The notes beneath the pieces were generated by a model. It ran no database searches and had not been told where the DNA came from. It saw only the letters and a program-made list of their open reading frames with translations. A DNA stretch of 64,000 nt, from assembly GCA_017465565.1 (NCBI GenBank), contig JAFTWA010000013.1, forward strand, positions 1-64,000, given 5' to 3'. This document shows positions 53,090-63,244 of the stretch, in pieces. Source of the DNA: Tyzzerella sp. (GTDB lineage Bacteria; Bacillota; Clostridia; Lachnospirales; Lachnospiraceae). A program made the position numbers and the translations under genes. Positions within the stretch are counted from its first letter, which is position 1. The number at the start of each line of letters is the position of its first letter.

Positions 53090-53323
53090 ATGAAAGAGAA
53101 ATTAAAGACGGTATTAAGATGTTTGTTCTGGTTTGTGCTTTCTTTTATTTTGTTGTGGGTAACTGGAATAGGACTCTTGTTTGAAAGTATTGATCCAATC
53201 CGAGCACTGGTTGCATTTTCTGTTATTCTTACCGTTATTTTTGAAGCAATCAACCGAGTGGATGTTGAGGCAAGGAAGAAAATAGAGGCGCTAGAAAAAC
53301 GAGTTGAGGAACTTGAAAAATAG
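53090..53323 (+). CDS. Small membrane protein with coiled-coil tail (77 aa)
   Basis: A 77-residue protein with two membrane helices (about 10-30 and 37-54) and a short coiled coil (KKIEALEKRVEELEK) at the end. aaagggg precedes the ATG. No family recognised. Confidence 0.7.
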   Translation: MKEKLKTVLRCLFWFVLSFILLWVTGIGLLFESIDPIRALVAFSVILTVIFEAINRVDVEARKKIEALEKRVEELEK

Positions 53324-53376
53324 GTGAATTTAACGAGGTACTAGTATATGGATAAAAGAAAAAAAGTTTTATAAGA

Positions 53377-53541
53377 ATGAATACAATAATTTGTATAATT
53401 ACTATGTTAATAATAGGTATAGTGAGCTATCTTATGAAAGATATGGAATGGTGGCAGGTGATGATTTCTTTGTTTGCTATTGTTATTTGTTCTGCCGTGG
53501 TTAATTCGCTTAATATAGTATTTCATATGAGAAAGAAATAG
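53377..53541 (+). CDS. Small membrane protein (54 aa), weakly supported
   Basis: A 54-residue frame with two membrane helices (about 2-19 and 27-47). No clear ribosome-binding site. It may be a real small membrane protein or a piece of a decayed gene. Confidence 0.4.
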   Translation: MNTIICIITMLIIGIVSYLMKDMEWWQVMISLFAIVICSAVVNSLNIVFHMRKK

Positions 53542-53563
53542 ATAATTTCCAATTTGGAATGGA

Positions 53564-53905
53564 ATGACACAACTTGAACTTGCTGAACAGATGGGAGTTA
53601 CAGATAAGGCTGTATCAAAATGGGAACGAGATTTATCCTTTCCAGATGTAAATTCAATACCTAAACTTGCTGAGATTTTGGATGTAACTGTTGATGAACT
53701 TATGCAGACAAAAGTAGAAGAAAAGGGGAATGTGAACGATAATAAAATGACTGAAATAATTGCACTTGCACTAAAAGGAGTTAGTCTGGCAATGGGAATT
53801 GCAGTTGTTGTTCTTTCTTTTTTGAATGAAATTGAAATGAATTCAGCAATCAGTATGTTAGGAATTGGACTTGCATGTTTAGCTATTACGCAATTTTTAA
53901 GGTGA
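53564..53905 (+). pseudogene. N-terminally truncated XRE HTH gene
   Basis: The frame starts inside the helix-turn-helix: MTQLELAEQMGVTDKAVSKWERDLSFPDVNSI. Intact relatives have about 15 more residues (a first helix ending in Lys/Gly) before this point. Here the upstream frame is F-P-I-W-N-G after a stop. The C-terminal part has two membrane helices. No ribosome-binding site is seen. Truncation by deletion is the likely reason, so the DNA-binding domain is probably not functional, although a start by another codon cannot be ruled out. Confidence 0.6.
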
Positions 53906-53926
53906 GATGAGTAAATTATAAGTTGT

Positions 53927-54448
53927 TTGTTGTTCTGGTTTGGGTTTCTTATTATGGCTTGTTATTTGAGTGTGAGGGATAAAAACTACAGTTTGATGGT
54001 GTTTTCATTACCATTCTGGTTAGTGGGAATCTATTTGGTAAAGAATAAGCTTCTGAAGATAAAATCAAAGAACAAAGCAAAGTCAAAGTTTAATTTTATG
54101 ATGATTATTAGTGCGGCATTGGTGATTATTGCATTTTTATCAGGTCTTATAATATCTGTTTTAGACATTATGAGACTTGATGCAGCTATGATTTTTGCGG
54201 GAGCATTTTTTACTTTTGGATCATTTACCTTTATTTTGGCAGGTTTAACAGCTCTGGGATATTTCGATAAATTAAAAATTGATGTATTGGGAATGTACGT
54301 CGGTGTATTGTTTGTGGCAATCGGAATTGGATTTATTGCGATTAAATATGAAAATATTCAGACCTTTGGATTTTGGATTTTAATACCAATCCTGCTTGTT
54401 GCAGCAGGTGTGTTTCAAATTATAAAGTGCTTGAAGAACGGAAAGTAA
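53927..54448 (+). CDS. Membrane protein, unknown function, uncertain start
   Basis: A protein of up to 173 residues with five to six membrane helices. TTG at 53927 is the earliest start and ATG at 53954 (MACYLSVRDKN) is the alternative; neither has a strong site. It may be the membrane partner of the truncated HTH gene just before, or its separated C-terminal half. No family recognised. Confidence 0.5.
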   Translation: MLFWFGFLIMACYLSVRDKNYSLMVFSLPFWLVGIYLVKNKLLKIKSKNKAKSKFNFMMIISAALVIIAFLSGLIISVLDIMRLDAAMIFAGAFFTFGSFTFILAGLTALGYFDKLKIDVLGMYVGVLFVAIGIGFIAIKYENIQTFGFWILIPILLVAAGVFQIIKCLKNGK

Positions 54449-54521
54449 GAGGAAAGAAGTACTTCTTTTCTTAAATAATCACACATATATTTGTATGAAA
54501 GCAATATATGGAGTTGTTTGT

Positions 54522-55280
54522 ATGCAACAAAAATTCAAACGAAAACTGAAAACACTAGCACTGTGTGGAATTTTAATACTCGGATTAAGCGTGGGAGTTT
54601 CTAAAGTAGTTACGGTCAGCAATACCGTAAATGGCAAGGAACTCCCTATTTATTCTGTAGAAACGGATGAGAAGAAAGTTGCGTTAAGTTTTGACGCTGC
54701 GTGGGGCAATGAAGATACACAGCAAATTTTAGATATCTTAGCGGAATATAATGTCCACGTCACGTTTTTTATGACTGGTGGCTGGGTAGAAAATTTTCCA
54801 GAAGATGTCAAGAAAATCTATGAGGCTGGCCATGACTTGGGAAATCACAGTGAGAATCATAAAAATATGAGTCAACTCACAGATGCTGACTGCCAGGATG
54901 AACTTATGAAAGTCCATGAAAAGGTAAAAGAATTGACTGGAGTGGAGATGGATTTATTCCGTCCGCCTTATGGGGACTATGATAATGAAGTTATTAAAAA
55001 TGCGACGGTTTGTGGATATTACACGATACAGTGGGATGTGGATAGCTTGGACTGGAAGGACTATGGAGTAGAAAGTATCATAAAAACTGTAATGGAACAT
55101 AAAAATTTGCAGAACGGTTCTATTGTTCTGATGCATAATGGCGCGAAATATACAGCACAGGCTCTGCCACAAGTGATAGAAGGATTGCTTGAACTGGGAT
55201 ACGAAATTGTACCTATTTCGGAGTTGATTTACAGAGACAATTATCATTTGGATGTAACTGGAAGGCAGATTCAAAATTAA
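54522..55280 (+). CDS. Polysaccharide deacetylase, PdaB-like
   Basis: A 252-residue protein. Signal anchor (about 8-28), then a NodB deacetylase domain (about 45-235). Motif 1 is SFDAAWGNEDT with a Trp-Gly pair as in PdaB-type sporulation deacetylases, motif 2 is HDLGNHSENHKNM (two metal His), motif 3 is FRPPYGDYD, then WDVDSLDWKDYG and VLMHNG. It probably modifies peptidoglycan, possibly in spores, by family analogy. The ATG at 54522 follows tggag. A fragment of a near relative lies at 58635. Confidence 0.88.
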   Translation: MQQKFKRKLKTLALCGILILGLSVGVSKVVTVSNTVNGKELPIYSVETDEKKVALSFDAAWGNEDTQQILDILAEYNVHVTFFMTGGWVENFPEDVKKIYEAGHDLGNHSENHKNMSQLTDADCQDELMKVHEKVKELTGVEMDLFRPPYGDYDNEVIKNATVCGYYTIQWDVDSLDWKDYGVESIIKTVMEHKNLQNGSIVLMHNGAKYTAQALPQVIEGLLELGYEIVPISELIYRDNYHLDVTGRQIQN

Positions 55281-55286
55281 AAAATA

Positions 55287-55322
55287 GATGGCTATGCAGT
55301 GAGTGTTCATTACATAGCCATC
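55287..55322. terminator. Bidirectional terminator
   Basis: gatggctatg and catagccatc, a 10-bp perfect stem between convergent genes. Confidence 0.8.
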
Positions 55323-55339
55323 GTTATATATGTAAAAAA

Positions 55340-56131
55340 TTAATTTTCAGATTCAGTACTTGAAGATTTGCCAGAATCATCTGCGACCTCATTTGGTTCA
55401 GCAGAAGCATTTGTTTGTAGTTCATTACTTAATTCAAGAATATTCAAATGAAGATTTTGGGTAGATTCTATCAACTCTTCAATTGCTTCCGCTTGAGAGG
55501 ACATGGAAGCATCGACTGAATTCAGAAAGTTCTGGAGTAGTTCGTTTTGCTCCTGCTCAAGCTGCGTTTGTTTTTCTTCAATTTCCATAAGGCGCTGAGT
55601 AGTCTGTGCATCTTCTAACTGATTTGTTTGCTCAGAAACAATGGTTACAATACTGATGATTATAGAAATAATGAGACCAAGCAATGCAAGGAAATCGGAT
55701 GTTTTCATTCGCACTTTATTTTTGCCGACAGGAATGGCAATCGTTTCAGGAATTTCCCATTCTTTAATTGCGTCTTTCTCAATCGTAACATAATCATCAG
55801 GTGCAAGGGATTCACATTCTTGATTCGGATCGGAATTCTTGTCGGAATCTTTTGATTTGATTTTTTGTAAATCAAAATAATACGAGATTAGATGTTCTTT
55901 GTATAGAGCATCATGGGTATATTCCAGAAACATGGCCGGCATATTGCGAGAAAATTTTCGCGCTGGCAGTTTTACTTCTATGCGTATACCATTCAGATAA
56001 ATATCCCCCAAATCATCACGGGTTGCAAAACTAAAATATGGGGTGTCAGATATTGAGAGCTGCATGTTTGCAACTTGATTTCTGTATTCTTTCAAAAGTT
56101 GAAATAACTCTTCCGATTCTCGATTCATCAT
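55340..56131 (-). CDS. Hypothetical membrane protein with coiled coil (263 aa)
   Basis: A 263-residue protein. The N-terminal half (1-130) is soluble and basic/mixed. A single membrane helix (about 143-165, DFLALLGLIISIIISIVTIV) follows, then an acidic coiled coil (about 170-240) and a polar tail. No domain recognised. ATG at 56131 or one codon on. Topology suggests a stalk on one side of the membrane. Confidence 0.75.
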   Translation of the reverse strand: MMNRESEELFQLLKEYRNQVANMQLSISDTPYFSFATRDDLGDIYLNGIRIEVKLPARKFSRNMPAMFLEYTHDALYKEHLISYYFDLQKIKSKDSDKNSDPNQECESLAPDDYVTIEKDAIKEWEIPETIAIPVGKNKVRMKTSDFLALLGLIISIIISIVTIVSEQTNQLEDAQTTQRLMEIEEKQTQLEQEQNELLQNFLNSVDASMSSQAEAIEELIESTQNLHLNILELSNELQTNASAEPNEVADDSGKSSSTESEN

Positions 56132-56211
56132 AAAATGTTCCTTTCAAATTATGAGAGAATTCTATCATAATCAGGAAATATTTTCAATCAGGGGTTCTGG
56201 ACGAAGCGAAA

Positions 56212-56246
56212 AATAATCGGGCTGCTTTTCAGTATGCCCGATTATT
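56212..56246. terminator. Terminator
   Basis: aataatcgggc and gcccgattatt perfect 11-bp stem. It serves the hcp gene on the minus strand. Confidence 0.8.
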
Positions 56247-56270
56247 TTGCTGATGACTGTATTTTCAAAA

Positions 56271-57830
56271 TTACCCAAGAATTTTCGCCAAGTCATTTTC
56301 TGGTGTTGTGATTGGTCCAATATTGTAGTTCAGGGCCAAAAAGTTCAACACGTTAGGTGAGACAAACGCTGGCAATGTCGGTCCAAGTAAAATATTCTTG
56401 ATACCAAGGTGTAGAAGTGTTAATAGGATGCAAACTGCCTTTTGCTCATACCATGAAAGAACCATAGAAAGTGGCAAGTCATTTACACCACATTCAAAAG
56501 CCTCTGCAAGTGCAACGGCAACTTTAATGGCACTGTAAGCATCATTGCATTGTCCCATATCCATGATTCGTGGGAGTCCGCAAATCGTTCCAAGGTCCAA
56601 ATCGTTAAAGCGGTATTTTCCACATGCCAAAGTCAAGATGACGCTATCCTGAGGAGTCTGTTTTACAAATTCTGTGTAATAATTACGTCCAGTTCTCGCA
56701 CCATCACATCCACCAACTAAGAAGAAATGCTTGATTTCGCCAGCTTTGACTGCTTCAATTACTTTGTCTGCGACAGATAATACTGCATTGTGGGCAAATC
56801 CTGTCATCACTTTATTGCCACCATTGATTCCGGTAAATATTTTGTCTTCTGAATATCCGCGGAGTTCCAGCGCCTTCTCAATCACAGGAGTAAAATCCTT
56901 GTCCTCACCGATATGCACGATTTCAGGATAAGATACCACTTCAGTCGTAAACACGCGGTCAGCGTAGCTTGCTTTTGGTGGCATCAGACAGTTGGTAGTA
57001 AAGAGAATTGGTGCAGGGAGATTAGCAAATTCCTTTTGCTGATTCTGCCATGCTGTACCAAAATTTCCTTTTAAGTGTGCATATTTTTTGAGTTCGGGGT
57101 AAGCGTGTGCAGGCAGCATTTCCCCATGTGTATAAATGTTTATTCCCTTATCCTTTGTCTGCTCTAATAATTGTTTTAAATCATACAAATCATGACCAGA
57201 GATTACGATAAATGGTCCTTTTTCTACGTTGAGTGAGACTTCCGTTGGAATTGGATTTCCATAAGTTTCTGTATTCGCTTTGTCCAGCAAAGCCATGCAT
57301 TTCAAATTCACTTCACCAACTTCCATCACAATCGGAAGCAATTCGTCCATTCCGAGGTCTTCCATTCCAATTGCATAAAGCGCTTTGTAGAAAAATTTGT
57401 TCACATCAGTATCGGTGTATCCTAAAACCAAAGCATGATAAGCATAGGCCGCCATTCCACGAATACCAAAAAGAATGAGTGATTTTAGAGAACGAATGTC
57501 CTCGTTGGCATTCCAAAGGCTATGCATATCATAGTCGTTGCTCTTGCCATTTGTATGTTGTATGCGTCTTGTCATTGCTGAAATTGTTTCAGCGTTGAAG
57601 TTAACATTAGTAACAGTCGTAAATAATCCTTCGATGACAAGTTTATCGGTAGAAGATGAGGTTTTGTCCTCGTTTTCTAAAATTGTACGGGCAAGTCCAA
57701 TCAAAGCTCCCGTTAATTTGTCCTGTAATTCGGCAACATCTGCTTTCTTGCCGCAAACACCTGCAGCACCAGTACAGCCACTGCATCCGGCAGTCTGTTC
57801 GCATTGAAAGCAAAACATTTTATGATTCAT
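56271..57830 (-). CDS. hcp: Hybrid-cluster protein (hydroxylamine/NO reductase)
   Basis: A 519-residue iron-sulfur protein. The N-terminal cluster motif is C7-x2-C10-x8-C19-x6-C26, and the hybrid cluster is held by later Cys/Glu/His, including FFLVGGCDGARTGRNYY and ILTLACGKYRFNDLDLG. Hcp reduces nitric oxide or hydroxylamine and protects anaerobes from nitrosative stress. Start ATG 57830. It is divergent from a Crp/Fnr regulator, the usual HcpR-like layout. Confidence 0.96.
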   Translation of the reverse strand: MNHKMFCFQCEQTAGCSGCTGAAGVCGKKADVAELQDKLTGALIGLARTILENEDKTSSSTDKLVIEGLFTTVTNVNFNAETISAMTRRIQHTNGKSNDYDMHSLWNANEDIRSLKSLILFGIRGMAAYAYHALVLGYTDTDVNKFFYKALYAIGMEDLGMDELLPIVMEVGEVNLKCMALLDKANTETYGNPIPTEVSLNVEKGPFIVISGHDLYDLKQLLEQTKDKGINIYTHGEMLPAHAYPELKKYAHLKGNFGTAWQNQQKEFANLPAPILFTTNCLMPPKASYADRVFTTEVVSYPEIVHIGEDKDFTPVIEKALELRGYSEDKIFTGINGGNKVMTGFAHNAVLSVADKVIEAVKAGEIKHFFLVGGCDGARTGRNYYTEFVKQTPQDSVILTLACGKYRFNDLDLGTICGLPRIMDMGQCNDAYSAIKVAVALAEAFECGVNDLPLSMVLSWYEQKAVCILLTLLHLGIKNILLGPTLPAFVSPNVLNFLALNYNIGPITTPENDLAKILG

Positions 57831-57908
57831 TTTAAAATCCTCCTAGTTATTATTGAATTCTGTTTTGAACTCTTGAGCATACTTTAAAATAGCGAGAAGA
57901 AAATGTAT

Positions 57909-57922
57909 GTTGAAATTTCAAC
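57909..57922. promoter_or_regulatory. 14-bp palindrome between hcp and the Crp/Fnr gene
   Basis: gttgaaatttcaac is a perfect palindrome in the divergent promoter region. It is a candidate operator for the adjacent regulator, acting on hcp and on itself. Confidence 0.5.
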
Positions 57923-57936
57923 AGATGGAGATTTTA

Positions 57937-58596
57937 ATGAAGAAATATTTGGATGTTCTAAGGAAATGTTCTTTGTTCGACGGAATTGAGGATGAAAATC
58001 TGATAGAAATGCTCGGGTGTCTTCGGGCAAAGGTAAATCATTATGACAAGAATGAGACTGTCATAGCGGAAGGGGAACCTGCAAAATATGTTGGGATTGT
58101 ACTTTCTGGAGTGGTGCAAATTGAGCAGACGGATTATTACGGAAACAGAAGTATTGTTGCTGGAATTGAGCCTTCGGAACTCTTTGGAGAGAGTTTTGCA
58201 TGTGCAGGAGTGGAGAGGATACCGGTTAATGTGGTGGCAAATGAAGAAAGCGAAATTATGTTTATCAATTGCCTGCGTATTACGCAGTCTTGTAGCAATG
58301 CGTGTTCCTTTCATCATCAGATTATTTATAATCTGATGAAAGTAGTTGCTACAAAAAATCTGATGTTCCACCAGAAGATTGAGATTACATCAAAGCGTTC
58401 GACGAGAGAGAAATTGATGACGTATTTATTGTTGCAGGCCAAGAAAAATGGCAGTAATCGGTTTGAAATCCCGTATGACAGACAGGGGCTTGCGGATTAT
58501 TTGGAGGTGGAACGGAGTGGGTTGTCGGCTGAGATAGGGAAGTTGAGGAGAGAAGGGGTGATAGAGTGTAGGAAGGGATGGTTTGAGGTGTTGTGA
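57937..58596 (+). CDS. Crp/Fnr family regulator, HcpR-like
   Basis: A 219-residue regulator. The cNMP-binding-like beta barrel fills about 1-120 (CSLFDGIEDENLIEML, IAEGEPAKYVGIVLSGVVQI). The DNA-binding wing-helix is at about 145-215 (REKLMTYLLLQAKKNG, PYDRQGLADYLEVERSGLSAEIGKLRREGVI). Divergent pairing with hcp suggests control of nitrosative stress response. The ATG at 57937 follows tggag; the frame from 57907 spans the palindrome. Confidence 0.88.
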   Translation: MKKYLDVLRKCSLFDGIEDENLIEMLGCLRAKVNHYDKNETVIAEGEPAKYVGIVLSGVVQIEQTDYYGNRSIVAGIEPSELFGESFACAGVERIPVNVVANEESEIMFINCLRITQSCSNACSFHHQIIYNLMKVVATKNLMFHQKIEITSKRSTREKLMTYLLLQAKKNGSNRFEIPYDRQGLADYLEVERSGLSAEIGKLRREGVIECRKGWFEVL

Positions 58597-58634
58597 GGGA
58601 TTGGCCGATGGAGTATCAGTTTGGTGGAAATAAA

Positions 58635-58754
58635 ATGTATTGGAAAAATATAATAGTATTGTATGGGATTATAATACTTGGATTGAGTTTGGGAGTTTCT
58701 AAAGTGGTTGCGGTTAGTAATACCGTAAATGTAGACTGCTTTTTTAGATTATAA
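58635..58754 (+). pseudogene. N-terminal fragment of a second pdaB-like gene
   Basis: The stretch 58665-58731 matches 54567-54633 in the pdaB-like gene at about 57 of 67 bases (signal-anchor region with GVSKVV, VSNTVN). The frame then stops after V-D-C-F-F-R-L. Only the first 40 codons remain, so the gene was lost by deletion or recombination next to the cas operon. Confidence 0.75.
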
Positions 58755-59016
58755 GTTGTGATAGGTTTGTACTTATCGTGCTATCCTACTTTCATTTGAT
58801 GAATTGAGTATATTATGTAATGGATTTTAAATGGTCGCGAGAAAAGCGACACTTTAAGGAAAAAGATTTTATGGGGAACTGTCAACATGAAAGGTTATAC
58901 GGTATTTGTTAATAAAGGTGTCATGTACTTATGTGATCATGCAGATGCAATGTAATAGTAATAAGTGGATAGCATTAGTCGACAAAATATGGTACAATAT
59001 AAAAGGGTATTGATGT

Positions 59017-59062
59017 AGGGCAACAAGGCAGAGAAAATCTGCCATGTTGTCCTGCGTTTTTA
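59017..59062 (+). terminator. Hairpin terminator or attenuator before cas6
   Basis: agggcaaca.ggcaga and tctgcc.tgttgtcct form a long stem followed by TTTTTAT, 147 bases upstream of cas6. It ends upstream transcription or attenuates the cas transcript. Confidence 0.6.
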
Positions 59063-59208
59063 TAATGTAAAAGCAATATTATATATAAATAAGTAGTATG
59101 TACTCCTAAGAAAAAAACGAAAGTTCGGAGTGCAAGACCATGTTTTGGGACATTAAAAGGTGTATGATGAGAATAAAATAAGGGTTAATCAAGAAAGGAG
59201 GGAATAAA

Positions 59209-59931
59209 ATGATAGAATTGAGATTAAAGTTTGAACTTGAAAAGCCTGAATTGCCGAAGACAATCGAAAAACTGATGGTAAGTTTCTTAAAAGCATCGTT
59301 GCAAAATTATTCACAAGAATTATTTGAAGAAATGTATGATAAAAGCAAATCAATTATAAAACCATATTGTTTTTCATACTATTTGCCAGGTGCTGTGTTT
59401 AAGGACGAAAAGATTGTCTTAAACGAGAATTATTTTACGATGTTTTTTTCTAATGCAGATTTGGGACAGACCATACATTGGTTAAATGCTTTTAAACTGA
59501 TGAAATCAAAACAGTACCACATGAATGGAAATTCTATGATATTAAAAACTGTTTATACACAGGAAGTGCCAAAGATAAAAGATTCAGAAATCGTTGTAAA
59601 AATGATGAGCTCCTTGATTGTACGAAAACACAACTCTGAAGATAATACAGATATATATTATACATACGATCAACCTGAGTTTGCGGAAGTACTAAAAGAA
59701 AATGTAGACATTTTTCTTCAAAAGTTAAATATTCCAATATCAACAGACGGTTTTTCAATAGTACCAATTAAAGGGAAAAAAGTGATTAGCGAAGCATTTG
59801 GCAGAAAGCTTGATTCCAATATTGGTGTTTATAAACTTACGGGTAATTCAGAACTGTTAAATTTATTACTAGTAGCAGGAGTTGGTGTGAGAAGATCAGC
59901 AGGTCATGGAAAATTCAAAATAATATGTTAG
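59209..59931 (+). CDS. cas6: CRISPR-associated endoribonuclease Cas6
   Basis: A 240-residue RAMP protein that cuts the crRNA precursor. It has the Gly-rich loop GVGVRRSAGHGKFKII at the C-terminus. First gene of the type I-B operon. ATG at 59209 after aaaggagg. A catalytic His is expected in the N-terminal part but I cannot assign it safely. Confidence 0.92.
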   Translation: MIELRLKFELEKPELPKTIEKLMVSFLKASLQNYSQELFEEMYDKSKSIIKPYCFSYYLPGAVFKDEKIVLNENYFTMFFSNADLGQTIHWLNAFKLMKSKQYHMNGNSMILKTVYTQEVPKIKDSEIVVKMMSSLIVRKHNSEDNTDIYYTYDQPEFAEVLKENVDIFLQKLNIPISTDGFSIVPIKGKKVISEAFGRKLDSNIGVYKLTGNSELLNLLLVAGVGVRRSAGHGKFKIIC

Positions 59932-59946
59932 AGAGGAGGCAGTAGA

Positions 59947-61614
59947 TTGGAAAGATATGAGATTACACTAGGTGATTTTCTAAAAAATGCAGGGATCGTG
60001 GGTCTGAAATATATGCTTGAAATTTCAGGTGCACGAGAAAATCTAGACTACGGAATTGCAGAGAACAACCAAGGAATATGGTTAGATCATGAATTTGCTA
60101 TAAATGCAGATTGGACAAGTTTATATTTTAATGCATTTGTAAAATGTTTTGGGCCATCAACAGCCTACCAAGGAGTTATGGATAGAATTGACGGGCTGCT
60201 AGAAAGTATCAATAATGGAACATGGCAAGAAAGAAAAAACATAAAAGATGATTTAAAGTTTATTAATGAGAAGTTGCTTTCTAACAGTTATCAAGCAGGT
60301 TTTGAAAACATCAAAAACTATATACAAAAACCAGAAATATATGAAACGCTGAAAAAAAATAAATTAAATGGAAAAATGGATGTTTCGGAAATGAAAATGC
60401 GTTTGAAAGAATTACATGTATTTCTAGAACAACCGTTATGTAAAGAAACTTTCACAATGAAAAGTATTGTCTATACGTTTATCAATCGTTTTTGGGACGG
60501 AAAATGTTTTTTACTGCGGACAAATGCTAAAAATGATATGAGGGATTTGTTTGAGGAGGACTTTTCTGAACCATTGCGACAATATTGGAGAGCGGATCAT
60601 AAAAAAGCAAAAGATTTGTGTATTGATTGTGGAATGCCAATAGACTCGAAAGAAAAGGTATCAATTGCTTTTATGAAAGAGATGGCAGATGATCTTACAA
60701 GAAAAAGGTCTGCGTTTTGGGACTGTAAAGTAGATGCGTTTTTATGCCCAGTCTGTGCTTTTGTATATGCTTTGAGTCCATTGGGTTTTCAGCTGTTTGC
60801 AAATAAGTTTGTGTTTGTGAATATAAACGAAAGCGTTTCTGAATTAATTCGAGCAAACGATAAAATGGGAAAAAAAGGGATTCAGTCGGAAAGAGAAGAA
60901 GAGAAGTATTCTGCATGGTTTGCCAGACAGTTGAATGTAATATTAGCTGAAAAAACCAAAGAAATATCAAATGTTCAAGTGATTTTGCGAGGAAAAGATC
61001 CGGAAGACAAATATATGCTTAGTATTGTTTGTAAAGAAGCTTTGGAAATCTTGAAGCAGAGAAAGGTTTTAGAAAGTCTAACATGGCTTGGAAAGCATCC
61101 CTATGTAAAAATGGGAAACGATTTTCTGAATGTTCATGAAGAAGTAGTGATGAATATTTTGCAGTATAGGAATCAATATCAATTGTTGAATCGATTATTA
61201 AAAGAGTCCATACAGAATGAAGGGGTAATAGTATATGCATATTGGGTATATCTTATTCAGTTATGGCAGAATATTATGGGCAGAAAAGAGAAGAAGGGAG
61301 AAGAGAGTGTTATGAGTCGTATTTCTATGCGAAATAGCGGATATGAATTAAGAAAAGTAATTATGGTAAGCAAAAATATTACCAGTGATGAGTGCTTGAG
61401 AGGAACAATTTATCAGTTGACAAATGCATTGTCTGTCAAAAATGAAGAAAAATTTATGGATATTGTTATCAGATTGTATAGTTCCAGCAAATTACTGATG
61501 CCAGACGGCTTTGTGTATATGTTGGGAAATAAAGAAAAATTTCAGGAATATGGATACGCATTTGTTTTAGGATTAAAAGGGAGTCATCCAGATAACAAGA
61601 AGGAGGAAGAATAA
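59947..61614 (+). CDS. cas8b1: Cas8b1/Cst1-type large Cascade subunit
   Basis: A 555-residue large subunit for PAM recognition in type I-B Cascade. A zinc-finger pair lies at LCIDCGMP (about 218-226) and LCPVCAFVYALSPLGFQ (about 268-284), typical of Cst1/Cas8b1. Start is TTG 59947, eight bases after aggagg. It lies 15 bases after cas6. Confidence 0.9.
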   Translation: MERYEITLGDFLKNAGIVGLKYMLEISGARENLDYGIAENNQGIWLDHEFAINADWTSLYFNAFVKCFGPSTAYQGVMDRIDGLLESINNGTWQERKNIKDDLKFINEKLLSNSYQAGFENIKNYIQKPEIYETLKKNKLNGKMDVSEMKMRLKELHVFLEQPLCKETFTMKSIVYTFINRFWDGKCFLLRTNAKNDMRDLFEEDFSEPLRQYWRADHKKAKDLCIDCGMPIDSKEKVSIAFMKEMADDLTRKRSAFWDCKVDAFLCPVCAFVYALSPLGFQLFANKFVFVNINESVSELIRANDKMGKKGIQSEREEEKYSAWFARQLNVILAEKTKEISNVQVILRGKDPEDKYMLSIVCKEALEILKQRKVLESLTWLGKHPYVKMGNDFLNVHEEVVMNILQYRNQYQLLNRLLKESIQNEGVIVYAYWVYLIQLWQNIMGRKEKKGEESVMSRISMRNSGYELRKVIMVSKNITSDECLRGTIYQLTNALSVKNEEKFMDIVIRLYSSSKLLMPDGFVYMLGNKEKFQEYGYAFVLGLKGSHPDNKKEEE

Positions 61615-61615
61615 A

Positions 61616-63188
<1,573 letters not shown>

Positions 63189-63244
63189 ATGAAATGTGAA
63201 GGTAATAGTTACATTTTGGAATGAAAAGAAATGATGGTGGAGTT

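Larger units (their letters stand above)
58597..59208. other. Region between the regulator and cas6
   Basis: It holds a pdaB-like fragment, a 22-codon open frame (58887-58955, weak site), an AT-rich stretch, and the terminator or attenuator hairpin at 59017-59062 before cas6. No CRISPR repeats are seen here. Confidence 0.5.

Noticed and set aside
58887..58955. 22-codon ORF before cas6
   Set aside because: Only a weak gggga site and no recognisable sequence; kept out of the gene list.
58597..59208. CRISPR array or leader before cas6
   Set aside because: No direct repeats of 28-37 bases with spacers are seen; the array must be outside the window if it exists.
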